Assembly (NCBI RefSeq): GCF_000327385.1 | Contig: NW_008709379.1 | Span: forward strand, 3,718,390 to 3,782,389 | Source of the DNA: Lottia gigantea | Taxonomy: Eukaryota > Mollusca > Gastropoda > Lottiidae | Direction: 5' to 3' | DNA: 64,000 nucleotides | Notes under the pieces: generated by a model | Database searches by the model: none | Seen by the model: the letters and a program-made list of their open reading frames with translations, nothing else | What the model was told of the DNA's origin: nothing | Part shown: piece after piece, positions 29,301 through 44,400 of the stretch | Layout of the letters: each line of letters begins with the position of its first letter | Position numbering within the stretch: the first letter of the stretch is position 1 | Translations under genes and position numbers: made by a program

Positions 29301-31038
29301 ACACTATAATATAGATCTAGACAAACACTAGACAACTATCTTCCTTTTATACCATTCTCTTTATACTTTTTCCAATATGTCTGCTTACTAATGGGTGATT
29401 CACCTTTCTTATGTTCGTGTTTTTCTATAACCATCTGTTAATAGTGCCAATATTGGAATTCTTTATAGCATGTCAATATGGATTGCTTAAAATACACTTG
29501 ATGAATATTGGAAAATAGAAGATTCTTCCACTTAATGTTTGTTTTGAAGCTTTTATGATGTTTGTAAATTGTATCCTTAATAGCACAAGGAAACTTTTTA
29601 TATGTATTATGGAAACCTATATATACACCTACTGCAGCGTTTTACTTTTACTATGACTATATACATATATTGAGGTGCTAAAAGAAATTTAAGGAGACAA
29701 AGAAAATCGGCCTGAAAAAAATATCCACATCTTTATTCTATAGGACATAGAGGAAAAAATAAATCACACGTGCAAACAGTATGTAAAAAGTCGATACAAT
29801 TAGAGTAAATGTAGCTACGTTTTGGTACGAATCCTTTTATCAAGTGAAAAAAAAAAAAAAGTGAGAAAGGCGCTATCTCTACAAAGAACAACACTAAACA
29901 GACAATTAATGTCACATTCAGCTTAGTTAGATGAAAGAAAATAATTTTTTCAAGGGAGATAATAAACTTAAAATATATAGGTCACAGAAACATGAGATAT
30001 GTAAAATAATTTAAGTATGAGAACTGGTCTTAACAGTCTCGTGATGCTTTTTGAGGAATTTTAAAGATGATCATGTGACACAATGCTATATTAGAATCTG
30101 TTCACTAACATGGTATCCCTGTTTTGCTGTCACATCAGAAATTCATTGAACTCATTGGAGCATGAACATCTTTTGTGGAAAAACACAAATCATTTTTGTC
30201 CAAATCAAAAGGAATTGCAGGGCCATTTATTTCATTTCCTCTAATCCCTGAAAGACTGGAATCAGGTTTCCGTTAGGGAGCTGTAACGTCGGTAAATTAA
30301 ACATGACAATGATAGAAATCTGTTAGTTAAACTGCTAACAATGGCCGAGATGAATTAGAGTTAAAAGCCCCATTCTTTGACTGGATTGTCGGACAGATGT
30401 GACTCGAGTCAATAAATTTTAAAATGGAAAAGTGATTTTAGTGATTGTCAGGTCATATTAAAACCACACTTTACATTTATATTAATTGCTAACTTTAGAT
30501 TAGGAATGGCTTTTCACTAATTGTTAAAATTCCTTCACATCTTTATGTCTAAATTTAAGTCTTTGATCAAAACTCCCTGATGAATTTTGTGTAGTGTAAA
30601 CAGGCAATCGTTCTCAGAACCATTACAATTGGGGTCCAGCTAAAGGAAGTGGTGCTGTCTAAATTGTTTGAATGTCTTGTTCATACTATTGGCTCTAGGA
30701 AGTGGTGAAGCAGTTTATAACAATCAGTATATTACAAGATGATAACAATATGAATATTCATTTTTTTTCTTCAGTGGGTGACCTATGTCATTGACTTCCT
30801 CTCTTCATTCATTTTCAGAATCTTACCACTTAGACAATTAGAAATAAACACAATTTTATTCTTCTAGAATATTACCAGCTATAGCGCAAATTGTTCTTTG
30901 TCACATAATATGACTCTATATATATTGATACTTGTCTATAACTTGATATAACTTAGCCATTAGCCTAATTATTTTGAACTCAGATTTAAGTATTATTATG
31001 AAGACATCATAGGATTAGAAATAGTCATTGGAAGAATA

Positions 31039-31065
31039 TAACCTAACCTAACCTAACCTAACCTA
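31039..31065. repeat. (AACCT)5 microsatellite
   Basis: Five uninterrupted AACCT units lie in AT-rich sequence. Read on the other strand this is TTAGG-like, the arthropod telomere pentamer. Five copies are more simply explained as a microsatellite. Confidence 0.85.
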
Positions 31066-34000
31066 TATATTCTAATAAATATTGACTATATAATTTGTAT
31101 CATTGGTACATTCCAGCAAATCAGTAGCAGCCAAACTCTCATGTATATTATGGTCTTACAGAGTAAAATTATCATACTTGCACTGATGGAATTCATATGA
31201 TACAGAATGGAAGTGAAATACTAATAATTAAGTGACATAACTTCTCTAGGAGGTCCCTAGTTATATTTGTTGACTAATGTGAGATAACATATTACCTGCT
31301 GATTTTTCTAATTATTCAAATTGTACACAGTTTTTATTATACTCACATGCAGGTATGACTAGTGACATCACAATATGGAGTAATCTGCACACGATTACCT
31401 TAACATAACATCCTGGAAATGATGAAATGAGGCATTGTTGTAGAATAACAAGATGTCATATTCTAAATCTGAACAGTGATAAAGAACGCTTTAATAACTT
31501 GTAAAGCAAATATTAAGATGACTCTTGAATATCCCTTTAAAGAAGAAATATTTTAGTTAAAAAAATCCAGAAACCACACCTGATCTGCCATTCAGATACA
31601 GGATTAGACCAAGTATTGTTGCTAATTCTGGATAATATATATTATAATGATTAAAAAGTTTACATTGTATTTGATTTTCAGATAATCTACCTACTTATTT
31701 GTCTGTATTTACTTATTTCATAAACAATATTGTTTATCTTTGTCATTACTAGGGACTTATAATATCATGATATTTAAAATATCTTTTTTAAGATGTATTA
31801 TCTGTGATCAGAAATAAGATGATACTGTAATTTATTGGGTTAGGAGTTCAATAAGATCATTTGACAATTCTGTGATAGTGGTAGATATTCAATGATAAAC
31901 ATGCCTGGTGATATCAAACATCGAATTAAAAATTTATCTTAAGAGTAACATGTTTATTGAATTGATTAAATATCAACGTTGGTAGACTAACTGGTGGTGA
32001 AATATTAAAATAGAAAGTAATGGCAAGGTTCATACCGGTCCAGTCATTGTTTTATTGAAACACTAACTTGTGTTCTAGAATTAAATGTCATGTAATTGTG
32101 TTGAAATTGCTTGTTAAAATTGTCCACTATAGAATACATAATGAGATATACTACAATTGTGATATTGAAGAAATTTGGAAATAATTAGGAATATTATCAA
32201 TGTCTTAATAGCGAAATTGGAACAAAGACAAAGATATGAAAGAGTTTGACTTGACAGAGTGGCATCAGGTGCTAGTTTATGGAGAATTATGACAGAATTG
32301 TTTATTACGTTCATTAAGTGACAAGCAGGAAAGTCACATTTCCATTTAACGTAATGAAGTGAAAAAATCCCAATGATTTTATGTTAAAATAGTGAAGCTA
32401 TTTTTTTATTATTCCGTTTTGTTATCAAGGTCAATTTAGTGTCGTATTTAAATGCTTGTCGTGCATTTTGTCTGTATTGATTTTCCCTTTGCGCTTTTCT
32501 TTCAAATCAAATTTTATTGCTATTTTCATAAAATTCCGCGACATTAGTTCTGTAACTTTGTATTTTCATTGGTTAGCAATCAATAAAGCCAGGATGAATT
32601 AGATATGACATTTATTCGGTGAATAATTTAAGGAATCAATTCTAACTAACACCTGCTCCTCCAACACAGAAGAGCTGGTTGTCTGCCCAATCCTTATCTT
32701 GAAATAGATTGATTGTGGCAAGCTAGGGTCAGTTTATTCTGTAACCAAACGCAGATGTCTTTGTTGACTGATTTCATTAGCCTCGCTTTGGAAGTACTTC
32801 ATGTAACGGTTTCATTCATTGGTCATGTTTTTAAGTGACATCGATTGTGGTTTGGGTTTGGAACAGAATATTAAGGTTTCTGTGAGGTTTGATTTAGTAC
32901 AAGACATTATTTCTGTGTCATTGATCATAAACATTTTGAGTTTATATGATGTAGTTGCTCGGCAAGTTCAGAGGTTCGATCCCATCATTTGTTTTAACGC
33001 AGGTTCTAGTAGCAGACTTTGAAAGACCTTTCCTCTATGCATATTAATGATGTTTTTATATTCATATTGAAATTTCTTTCATTTGTATGCCACAGAAGGA
33101 TCAGATTGTCATAAGAAAAAAAAAATGCTTGAATTGTAAGACCTTAAAACTGCAATTCAAATAATTCCATTTGCATTCAATCAAGTTTAACAATTGAATA
33201 AATGAATCAATTCTTTATGTTTGGACTTAACACATTTTGTAGTGAAAAGTAATGGCAAAGGTTCAGGTGGTTTCTAAAGATGTGCAAAGGTCAGGCATGA
33301 GAAGAACCTTTGACGGAATAAAAACTAGTTATTTTAGATGAAGTAAGATAAGATGATTGACTGCTATCATTATCATAGCCTGAAGCACTGAGAACAAATA
33401 CACTCAAATCATTACTGAAGCGTTTTCAATACTAGAAAAAAAATATCTTCAATTTCTTTTATAAGATTTCTTTACAGATACTAATTAGTAAGAGTTAACA
33501 TGTTATTTTTTTTTCACTTCCTTAATTATAAGATAAAAGTATTAATTCTTACATACTATTCTTTTTTGAAAGTGTTTTGGATTTGATAATATGAAAGGCC
33601 ATGTTGGTTGAGAAGCACGAGAAATGAAAGAACCAAAGGAGCCTCCCCCACACACTCTCAGCAAGACATGCCAGAATAATACAATTATGAGACATATTCG
33701 TGATAGATTAATTTATATTTAGAGGCCAATTGATATCCTTAAATGTCCCCCAAGGAAGTCCCTGATTTCATGTGCAGCAAATCTATAAAAAATATCCAAA
33801 GAAAATATCCTGTAAATTACGGCATTGACCTATTTTTATTGCCACTGGTTTTAAGAATTACAGGAATTAGTTTAGCTCTGACAATTTAACAACTTCTCTA
33901 AGTGAATAATGAAAATAAATGTTGTAAAAAATCTCAACAGCCATTAATAATGAAAGATAGGAAGACATCAAAACTGAAAGCTTGTTGCATTACAGGTTAT

Positions 34001-35415
34001 TGTTCTAAAAACATGCTTCCTTCCTACAACCTTTCTCGGGTTTAAACTAGTGTATTTCAACCTGTTTTTGATAGTGTTCCCAAATCATATAAGTATGAAA
34101 ACAATGTCTAGAGAAGGAAGCATAAAATTCAGCACATAGTTGTTTTTTTCCTAGCCGTGACACATCAAATGAATATGTCCATGTGATTAAAAAAAGGTAC
34201 CTTTTAAACCATAAGGAGGGTAGAAGTTTATTATGAAAATATTTCCTAGACCTTCACAGGGTTTTGAAGGGCAGTAGTCCAGAAACATCAGTAGAAAAAA
34301 ACATTGTATTACATTGAGAAAGCATGAAACATGATTCCTTTACTAAGTTCTTTTGGGCCAATACAGTGTTTCATGTTTCTTCTTTGGAAAGCTACAAATT
34401 GAAGTGTTATAGGTTGTGATCATTGAAGATCCTTCAACAGTTGTTAACACTGGTGTCTTGGCAAAAGTTCCATTCCAGTCAACGTGGTGTTATTAATCAA
34501 TTGCAGAAAGAATAAGATGGGAAATATCAGTATATTTTAAATTAAAAGTATGAGTTATTGGATATTTTGTGGTCAGTCTATCATGTGTGATGTTCAGAAA
34601 CCATTAGACTCTTTTCTTTTGATGAATTTCCTATAAAGTCAGCAATATAAGCCACAGACTGTTATTACCATGATTTATGACCCAGTCATTAAAAGCTTTG
34701 TAGACAATGGAATTAAAGTCAAAATTTATTTAATAATATTAAAGTAACTACATGTATGTCTATTTATTGATGGTCCTAAGATGGCATTTGATATTCCCAT
34801 ACTACTAATACAGTTAAAGCAACATTTCTATAGAATAAGATATTAGAATTTGAGATAATTTAATTTTTCTCTCAGATTGTCAATTTAAATGTGTGCGTAG
34901 GCCCTCTATGTACATGTAATTATTTAAATTGAATAATGCTAGACTACTTCAAAAGTTAACTCATTACAATAACATCATCATCATCAACAACAAGAGAGAT
35001 TAGACACCACCTGGTATAGGTACATGTACATATGAAATGAGATAAATAGTCATCCTGGGTCATTCAGGACGCTTATGGACAAGACCAGATAATGTTGGTA
35101 TTAGAATTGAAACTTTTATTTCAATTTTCTTTTAACATGTGATGAACTTAAATAAATTAATAAAATATGCCGTACTTTACTTTAAAAGACACACGTTTTC
35201 TTTAAATGTATGCATTAGTTTAATTACAAATGTCAACAAGATATAGTAGATTTGAACTGTCATACGAAAGTTATTATTAGAGAATTTTTTCCTTCGTTAC
35301 TTAATTTCTTGCACTTCTGTGACCTTTAGATGCACATTGCATAGATTTATGTTTATTCTAAGGCATATTCTAGACATTAAGAAATTAGTATAAGTATTTT
35401 TGTTCTTTTTTTCAG

Positions 35416-38400
35416 GCTTAATCAGAATAGAAGAAAAGTTAAGAAGTGTGATAGTAGATAAAGGGGAAAAAGCCAGATTTGTCTGTAAAATAGTTACACA
35501 ACCATCAGATAGTGATAGAATTCATTTACATTGGAAACACAATGGCAAACTCATTAACAAATCTAATCATGCAAAATACGTTTTAAAAACGGATAAAAAT
35601 CGCAATACTTTAGTTATACGTAATGTAAATCAAAATGACAGTGGTGTATATATGTGTATTGTATCAGTGGGTATTGATATGGACATGTCCAGTGCTCATT
35701 TAACTGTTAGAAGTAAGTATAGTTTTCATTTTATTTTTTACTATATTTTTTATTAAAGCATCTTTAGATTATTTCCATTGTTGTGTTCAGCACTGATTCA
35801 GATTGTCAGTGGTGCCAAATATAGGAAATCATCCAGTTCTTGAGCTGGTGCTTCATGTTTAAGTGGAAAATTGCATAAAAAATCAATGCCTCTGATTGGG
35901 CCAAATCCACACTGCATGGAGTTGTTTTTGTTCCCTTTCATAACAGGTCCAAACAAGTTTGTTTACTACATAATCATAATTTGCTGCCACCAAAACATTT
36001 GATGAAATAAGTTAAGTGGACTATCTATTCTAGTCCAATGTTCACTTAATGAAATGAGATAAGGAGGTGGCTATTTAATTAATTAGATTGTCCAGTCAGA
36101 TAGAACAGATCTTCAGTACTGTATACTGTACATCTTCTAATCTTTTACAAGTACATTATCAAATTAATAATATATAGTAATTGGTACAGGGCCATATGGT
36201 CTTCAGAACTAAACATTATCACTTGTAGCTAATTTGAAATCACATTTTCATTATTAGATTTACATATTTACTAATAACTTATGTTGAACTCAAAAGGGGA
36301 TAACAGATATAACCTATCCAAATCTCAATCAATATGTTCAGATCTTAAAGCTGTACATGTACTTATGAAGTGAGTCAAATTCAAGATGAAAATGAATGAC
36401 AAAGCCAAGCATAATCTTGGTATTTGGATTGAATTTCTAAATAAGACTTTAAGGCTTCAAGATTCCTTTTTATAGCAATTCCCAATGTTAGATTTAGTTC
36501 TTCAAGCTTTCTGAATAGATATACATGTATTTACAAAACTTGAAGCAAACCACTTTATTGATGGTTGTTGTTAAAGGGTTTGCTCATACTGTCAGAATCA
36601 ATAACGATTAATATCCCATACATGTTTTCAATCAGAAAATTTTCAATAGAAAAGTATTATATTAAAATTTTATAAGATTTAATGGACCCATAATAGCCTT
36701 GGCTGTCTTCATTTTTGCATATATGTTTCTTCAAAATCCAAATTAATACCTTCTCATGCATAGGCTGATGACTTTAAAATGTGAACAGATAGGAAGTGAG
36801 TACTAATAACTAATGTCATGCAGCTTTAACATTAAGTTAACCTAGATTGTACAGACAGACTGTAGATTATATTGAAAGGAATCTGTGTTGTATCAAGGGA
36901 CATCTGAATTATTTTACTTTTCTATGTTGGAATATATCACATTTAGATCAGCTCAACTTCCTTGCCACAGTCCCTAGAGGCTATTAGTCTTCTGCAAGGT
37001 CCGGTTATGAAATCTTGCTTCGTAGAGACTGTGTGAGCTAATACAAATTAAGATGAATATGCCTGTGCAATAGTGACAGAACCTATTGATAAAATCACAT
37101 ATCTGGCAGATAGAATATAAAACTAGACAGAACCTTTTGATATCCTTGTAAAATCAGACATCTCGCAGATAGGATCTAAAACTAGACAGAATCTATTGAC
37201 ATTCTAGTAAAATCAGACATCTGGTGGACAGGATCTAAAAATAGACAGAACCTCATTCCATTTAAATAAAATCAGACATCTCGCAGACAGGATCTAAAAC
37301 TAGACAGAATCTATTGATATTTTAGTAAAATCAGACATCTGTTGGACAGGATCTAAAAATAGACAGAACCTCATTCCATTTAAATAAAATCAGACATGTA
37401 GGGGACAGGATCTAAAACAAGACAGAATCTATTGATATTTTGTTAAATCAGACATCTTGTGGATGATGAAATCAAACATCTGGTGGATGGTAAAATCAGA
37501 CATATGGTGGACAGAATCTAATATTAGTCAGAGCTATGGCTATCTGTTAATATCAGCAGCGTAGTTCAATGGATCTAAAAGACAAGGAATATATTGTTAT
37601 CCTGGTAAAACCAGATAAATGATGTCTAGTTTGTTATCCTGATAACACCAGACTGATAGACGGGATTGAAGTACATGAAGCCCAAGTTGCTATTCATGTT
37701 GAAATATAGATGATAGATGAATACATGAACTAATAAAGAAGAACTAGATTGCATGTTGTCACACAGTAATGGCTATATTTTTTCTCCTGACTGCATTCCA
37801 GTGGGAGCCACACTCTCTCAAATTTCTCTAACTTTTCTACTTTATCATTGATTGGTGCATTAATTATTTATATACATGTATGTTGTTTAGTATACTGGGA
37901 AATAGTGTTATATTTTTATGTACTGGAGATAAAAGATCGGTCATTTGTCATATTTATCATGGACTTGAAAATACCAAATACACATTATTAGCCATGTAGA
38001 CTTCTCTGAAAGGATGGACATGTTGACATTCCCAGTAACAAATTAATTATTCATGGAATGAAGATACCAAACACACATTATTAGCCATGTAAACTCTCCA
38101 AAGGTACGCATGGTTGGAATGAAATACCAAAATAAATTGGCTATGAGTCTCTCAGAAAGGCTATGTGTCTCTCAAAAAGGCTATGTGTCTCTCAGAAAGG
38201 CTATGTGTCTCTCGAAAGGGCTATGTGTCTCTCAGAAAGGGCTATGTGTCTCTCAGAAAGGCATTATGAGTTGATAAACATGGTAACAAAAATGCATCAG
38301 GTGGTCTACTATACACCCAAAGGGTAATGCCTTTGTGAAAATGGAATAAGCAGAGAGAGAAGACCTCAATCAGCACTCTTTGTGACAGTAACCATAAATC

Positions 38401-41400
38401 ATAAATTGAAATTCGTTATTTTTATGAGTACATTACATATTTATGTTTGTTTTTTCCCCACATAACAGTTTTTACTTAATTAACAGAATCTTTTTCCTTG
38501 ACCTTTAGTAGTTTCAATTACATATTGTATTTATAACCAAATTACCAAACCATATGGAACCTCACCCACAATATATCAATCATAATATCAGAACAGACTA
38601 ATACTAGTTATTTGATTGTATAGATTTCTGCAGGTGACAGATTTGATTCAAGTAGAATAGAGCTAACATCTTTACAACATCTCTTATCGATTATTTGATT
38701 AATAATATATTAATAACTAATTTGGTATGTGTAACTTGACATTAGTTCGTTTCTAAGATGTTTGCAGATTCAGATTGTGCAATATTACATATTTAATCAG
38801 TAAATGTTATCAAATACAAAAGCTTCTTTCAAGTAAACTTTGGTTCCAATTTCAAGACTCTTTCACTTTAAGCATGCAAATTGGTCTTCAATAAAATAAC
38901 AATAAAATATTCAAGAAATTAATGATATTCTATAAAGTCAGAAGTCAAACAACGATTTATTTGTAAATCATTAAATCATTATTTAACTATTTTTTTTTAT
39001 TACTATAAAAGTTGACAACTCGAGCTAAACGTAACGTAATTATATAGTCAATTTTCTATTGTGTTTTAACATGTCAGACCTCAAATTATAGAAGAAAAAC
39101 TGACAGATTCTAAAACCCTTTATTTATGTGAATTGAAATATTTCAAAGTAACTACTTGCATACATTTCTATAATGACATAAATTGATCTTTTTAAAACTA
39201 TAGAAGTGTGAAGTTAATATTGATTCAGTGCTGAATTCAATTATACACTATTATTTTTTTAAATATATATCTACTTTTTTGATCTATGTCAAAACAAAAA
39301 AAAGATTCAGATTCATTGTTCTAGATTGGAATATGATTTACATGTAACTGAAATGCTGAGTATTTTAGCTTAATATGCTACAAAATTGTTGTCTTTGCCA
39401 CTGTAACCTGTAAACCTGTTTTTTGGGCTAGCACACAATCAGATATTGAGGTTATTGTAAGATTAATACTACCATAAACCACAAGATTATACGCCACCAT
39501 GCCAATATTTATGTCTGATTTTAAATCTAGCCCTTGTAGCATTGTACAAATGCAATTTCATGTTGTCATATTTATAAATGATTATTTTCAGGTGTTCCTG
39601 ACCCCCCAGTTAATGTTAGATTGAATACTTGTCATGGTCACTCCGCAGAAATTACCTGGCAACCAGGACCCAATAATGGTGACCCAATCTCAAAATATAT
39701 TGTGCAATTTAACACTTCCGAAAATAAAGACCATTGGTTTGATTATTTTGAAAAATTTCCAGGAGATATGAACAATGTGTTTGTGGAAATGTCTCCGTGG
39801 GGGACATACTCTTTTCGTGTTATTGCTAAAAATAGTGTTGGACAAAGTAAACCTAGTGAGTCAACTGTTGGAAATTGTACCACACCCCCAGATAGACCAG
39901 ACGGTAATCCCAAATCTGTTCGGACCAGAACTGATAAAAAAGGAATGTTGGTTATACAATGGGAGGTAAGTCTAAATCAAATAATGTTTTATTGCAATTA
40001 TACACAATTTAATAATTAAAATAGGATGTTCCTTGTCACATCAAGAAGTTCAACCGTATGAAATCCTTGGCAAATTCTAGTTTCTAATCAAAAACTAATT
40101 CTAATGGTTGATAATGGTATTCATTAAGAAGTTGGGAAGTTTTAGTGATCTAGAATTGCTAGAAGTAGGAATGTTTCAGTAAATAATGACACTACAGTTA
40201 CAGTCTTTTTGGGAAGGTCTGCAGAATTCTGGGTGCAACATATGCTTTTGGAATCCTTAAATTATAAAATTGAACTAAAGACTGCTCATATAAAACTCAG
40301 AACAAGACAAGTTGCATAACAAAAAATAGAATAAGGTTTGGCAAGAATTTAGATGCACTTTTAATGAAACAAAACTGACATTTGTCAACTTATTAGTTCT
40401 GTAATATTTCTTCATCCTCTCATTATCACAGAAGCGTTTGTTCTTTAAAAACACTTGGGGGTAACATGCAATATTTTAACATGATTACGTCTCTGATGTC
40501 ATCGATGCATTGTTTCTTAAGTAAACATGGCTGACACAATTAAAAACAAGAACAGGGATCGACATATTAAAATACAGCTCCAATAGAAATTCTCTTAACT
40601 GGGTCATAATTCAACATGGTTATCCACTTAACAGAGAGCCTCTAGAAAAAAATAATCTCTTAGCTAGTCTAAATATTTCACTTTTTCTTCAATGATTATT
40701 AATAGAATTAAATTTAATACGTTTTGAATATTAGTGTCAGAAATTAAAACATGCCATGTCAAGTGCATTCTATTTAATAATATTATTTCAAGTTAATTTG
40801 ATTTCCAGCCAAAAGATAATATGTACAGATGGTGCAATAATTAGTCAAAACATTGTTTCTATTAAATGACTTGTCAATCTTTTGGGAGGAGATTAACTTC
40901 TTCTTTTATCATTTTATATTAAAAAACAAATTAAAGTACACTGATGTCTATTGAACAAATTAAAATACACTGATGTCTATTGAACAAATTAAAGTACATT
41001 GATGTCTATTGAACAAATTAAAGTACACTGATGTCTATTGAACAAATTAAAGTACGCTGATGTCTATTGAACAAATTAAAGTACACTGATGTCTATTGAA
41101 CAAATTAAAATACACTGATGTCTATTGAACAAATTAAAGTACACTGATGTCTATTGAACAAATTAAAGTACACTGATGTCTATTGAACAAATTAAAGTAC
41201 ATTGATGTCTATTGAACAAATTAAAGTACACTGATGTCTATTGAACAAATTAAAGTACACTAATGCCTGTTGAACAAATTGAAGTACACTGATGTCTATT
41301 GAACAAATTAAAGTACATTGATGTCTAGTGAACAAATTAGAATACACTGATGTTTATTGAACAAATTAAAGTACACTGATGTCTATTGAACAAATCAAAA

Positions 41401-44400
41401 TACACTGATGTCTATTGAACAAATTAAAGTACACTGATGTTTATTGAACAAATTAAAGTACATTGATGTCTATTGAACTAATTAAAATACACTGATGTCT
41501 ATTGAACAAATTAAAGTACACTGATGTCTATTGAACAAATTAAAGTACACTGATGTCTATTGAACAAATTAAAGTACACCAAAGTCATGTAAATGAATGT
41601 AAATTGAATTAAAGTACACTGATGTCTGTTGAACAAATTAAAGTACACTGATGTCTGTTGAACAAATTAAAGTACACTGATGTCTATTGAACAAATTAAA
41701 ATACACTGATGTCTTGTAAATTGGTTTGTACACTAGTCATGTAAACAAGTACTTGTACATGAATATCTTGTAAATAAATTAAAGTTCACCAATGTCTTGT
41801 AAATAAATTACAAGTTCACCAATTAAAGTTCACCATTGTCTTGTAAATAAATTATAAGTTCACCAATGTCTTGTAAATAAATTACAAGTTCACCAATTAA
41901 AGTTCACCAATGTCTTGTAAACAAATTGAAGTACACCCATGTCTTGTATACATGTTTTGTAAACAATTTGAAGTATACCAATTAGCTTGTACAAGTCATG
42001 TGAATAAATTGAAGTGAAAAAATGCCATATAAGTGAATGTCATGTATATTTAAGTGCAAAGTATATCAATTTCATAAATAAAAGTACATAAACACAAGTC
42101 ATAAAAGCACATTTATGGTCTCATAATGAAATTGTCAAATTACATCAACATCATACACCAATGTTATATATAAGTTAAATTAGAATATCTGAGTATTGTT
42201 TGCCTTGTTATCAAGGTATATAATAGGAAGTAATGTGCTGAATATTACTAGCTGAAATGAACTTAAAACTACATCAATGTGATGTAAAATATATCTATAT
42301 ATTGAGCTAATTGACTGCAAAAATTATTATGAAAAATCCATTTATGAACTTGAGTGCTCTATAAAATGGCACAGTCTCGAGAAAAGACGAGTAAGGATTA
42401 AGTTTAAAAAGCAGATAGCTATGAATTTCTCTAATATTAAATACAAATAAAAATCTGAAATAATTAGACATTTTTAAGAAAATCTTTCTACTTAGATATA
42501 AAATAAAAGCCTTTAGGGAATGGACTTAATGACCATCGCTCTGTTCTTAAGAAATTTAATTTTGAATAATTTTGTATTTAGTGATCTGTATGATAATAGA
42601 GAATATAATAAGACAATTAGTCCAGGTCAATTAGTCCTATGACAATTGATATAAATGTGTTTTGTCTGGAGCATTCTGGTGTCAAATGATCAAGACTATC
42701 TTGCCATAGTTTGAATAAGGAAGTAATTTTAGTGGAAGATATTTTTATGATGGCTTTAAGGATTTTACTAGAACCAGAGGTTTAATATGAACATTTACTA
42801 AATATACCAATATAACATATCAAATTATAAGCTTATATCAACAAACAATGAAAAATAACATATTCTTGAAAAAAAAAGAGTAGCAATTCTCATGTTTCCA
42901 GAATATGCAGTGTATAGACTTAATGGTAAATGACTGATTTACAGATATTGAGACGTGGGGAATTTTACCATCCGTTGATTGTCCTGACTAAGCAAGAGAA
43001 GTTTACAAGAACATATTGAAGTACAAGGACTCAAATGTTCTTCATGGAGGCTCATGACAGTGGCGTAGAGAGGAAAATTACCATTTAAGTACCTCACTGT
43101 TCATTGTATCTTTGTGGCATATGGGACCAAAATAATCAAACAGAAAAAAGGATGAATTATTTAAAGTTTATCATTTACTATTTTTAGCCTATGCATCGGT
43201 TATTACACCATGGACCAGCATTCTGCTACCATGTCTACTGGAGACCAAAAGGTAGCACCTACTGGGAGTCTGCAGTCGTAGCAGATCCATCTGTCAGCCA
43301 TTTTGAAAAAGAAGTTGATGATATTTATGGGTTATATGAAATACAAGTTAAAGCTGAGAATAATCTCGGAGCATCATATCAACCTGCTTTTATTTATCAT
43401 GGTCATTCTGGAGAAGGAGGTAAGTTTGGTACTTATTTCAAGCACAAGCTTTTATAATTTAGGACATGTGTAAAGAACTGAACTATACATGTACACCAAT
43501 CAAAAAAATTGATAATGATGTAAGCTGATCTCAGTGGTGGGGCAAGGGGGATGCCCTATTCTTGAAGGTGGGCACCAAAAGCCCTCATTTAATACTTTTA
43601 GATATTTCACAAGATATCAAACCTGCATATATTTGAATAAACTGTAACTTTCTTTTAATTTTATTCCCATTATTCAATTTTCAAGGTTGCCTTGTTATTA
43701 TCCTCCTCCATTTTTTTTACGCATCCACATGTGAATGGCGACGGCACCATAATTTTCTGCATCCTTCAATTCTCACTTGGATGAGCATTTTTGTCGTATT
43801 TTTTTTTAACAGTTATTATAAAGAATTAATTTATCTCAGCTACCATAAGTAGTATAAGTTAGAAGTTCTTTTTCGAGTTTTACATTATTGACTAACATGT
43901 GTCCAAATATTTTATTTATATGGGATTGTACAAAAGGCAGAGTTGTATAGGGGAGCCATTGGCTGATCTTGTAGTTTACTTATTTCATACTGCTCTAATA
44001 GAAATCTATTTCAGTTGTTCATCAACAAATACAAGATTGGATTGCCATGCAGAACTAAATTGTTAGAATGTATTTTGCATATAGATTAGAAAAAGAGGAA
44101 CTTATAACATTTGATTTTTGCAATTTCGTTATTATCATGATTATAGAAGTTAAATTTCAAAAATATAATTTTCAATTTTTTACTTTTAAAATTAGGTTTA
44201 TTATCGTGCTTATTGAAATTTGTGATATTTTTCAGAGCCATTGATATCACCTAAAGATTTTCGTGTAGACCCTACATATTCTGTTGAACCTCATATAGCT
44301 CATTTTATATGGGAGGCTGTTGATACTACAGAAGATAAAATTCGAGGACATTTTCGTGGTTATCAGGTAAGTTTACAATTCTGAAAGAAAGACTTAAGAA

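Larger units (their letters stand above)
1..35415. other. 35-kb AT-rich stretch without a recognisable gene
   Basis: I found no open frame here with a family signature, and the open stretches of 60-100 codons show random AT-rich composition (K, N, I, L, Y rich). The next exon downstream begins inside a codon, so the upstream exons of the L1-family gene must lie in this stretch unrecognised or before the window. The stretch may therefore be one giant intron. It contains short tandem repeats near 2.65, 11.5 and 31.04 kb, a retroposon-like patch at 5.4 kb, TTAA-flanked miniature transposons at 17.1 and 21.4 kb, and the end of a third at 26.3 kb. Small exons of 30-50 codons could be missed by eye. 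Confidence 0.6.

Noticed and set aside
31039-31065. Interstitial telomere remnant
   Set aside because: Only five AACCT units, and the pentamer is not the TTAGGG telomere expected for most invertebrate phyla outside arthropods. A microsatellite is simpler.
32945-32990. AGAGGTTCGATCCC, like a tRNA T-loop or B box
   Set aside because: The stem does not pair beyond two bases and no cloverleaf or A box fits. At most it is a decayed tRNA-derived repeat.
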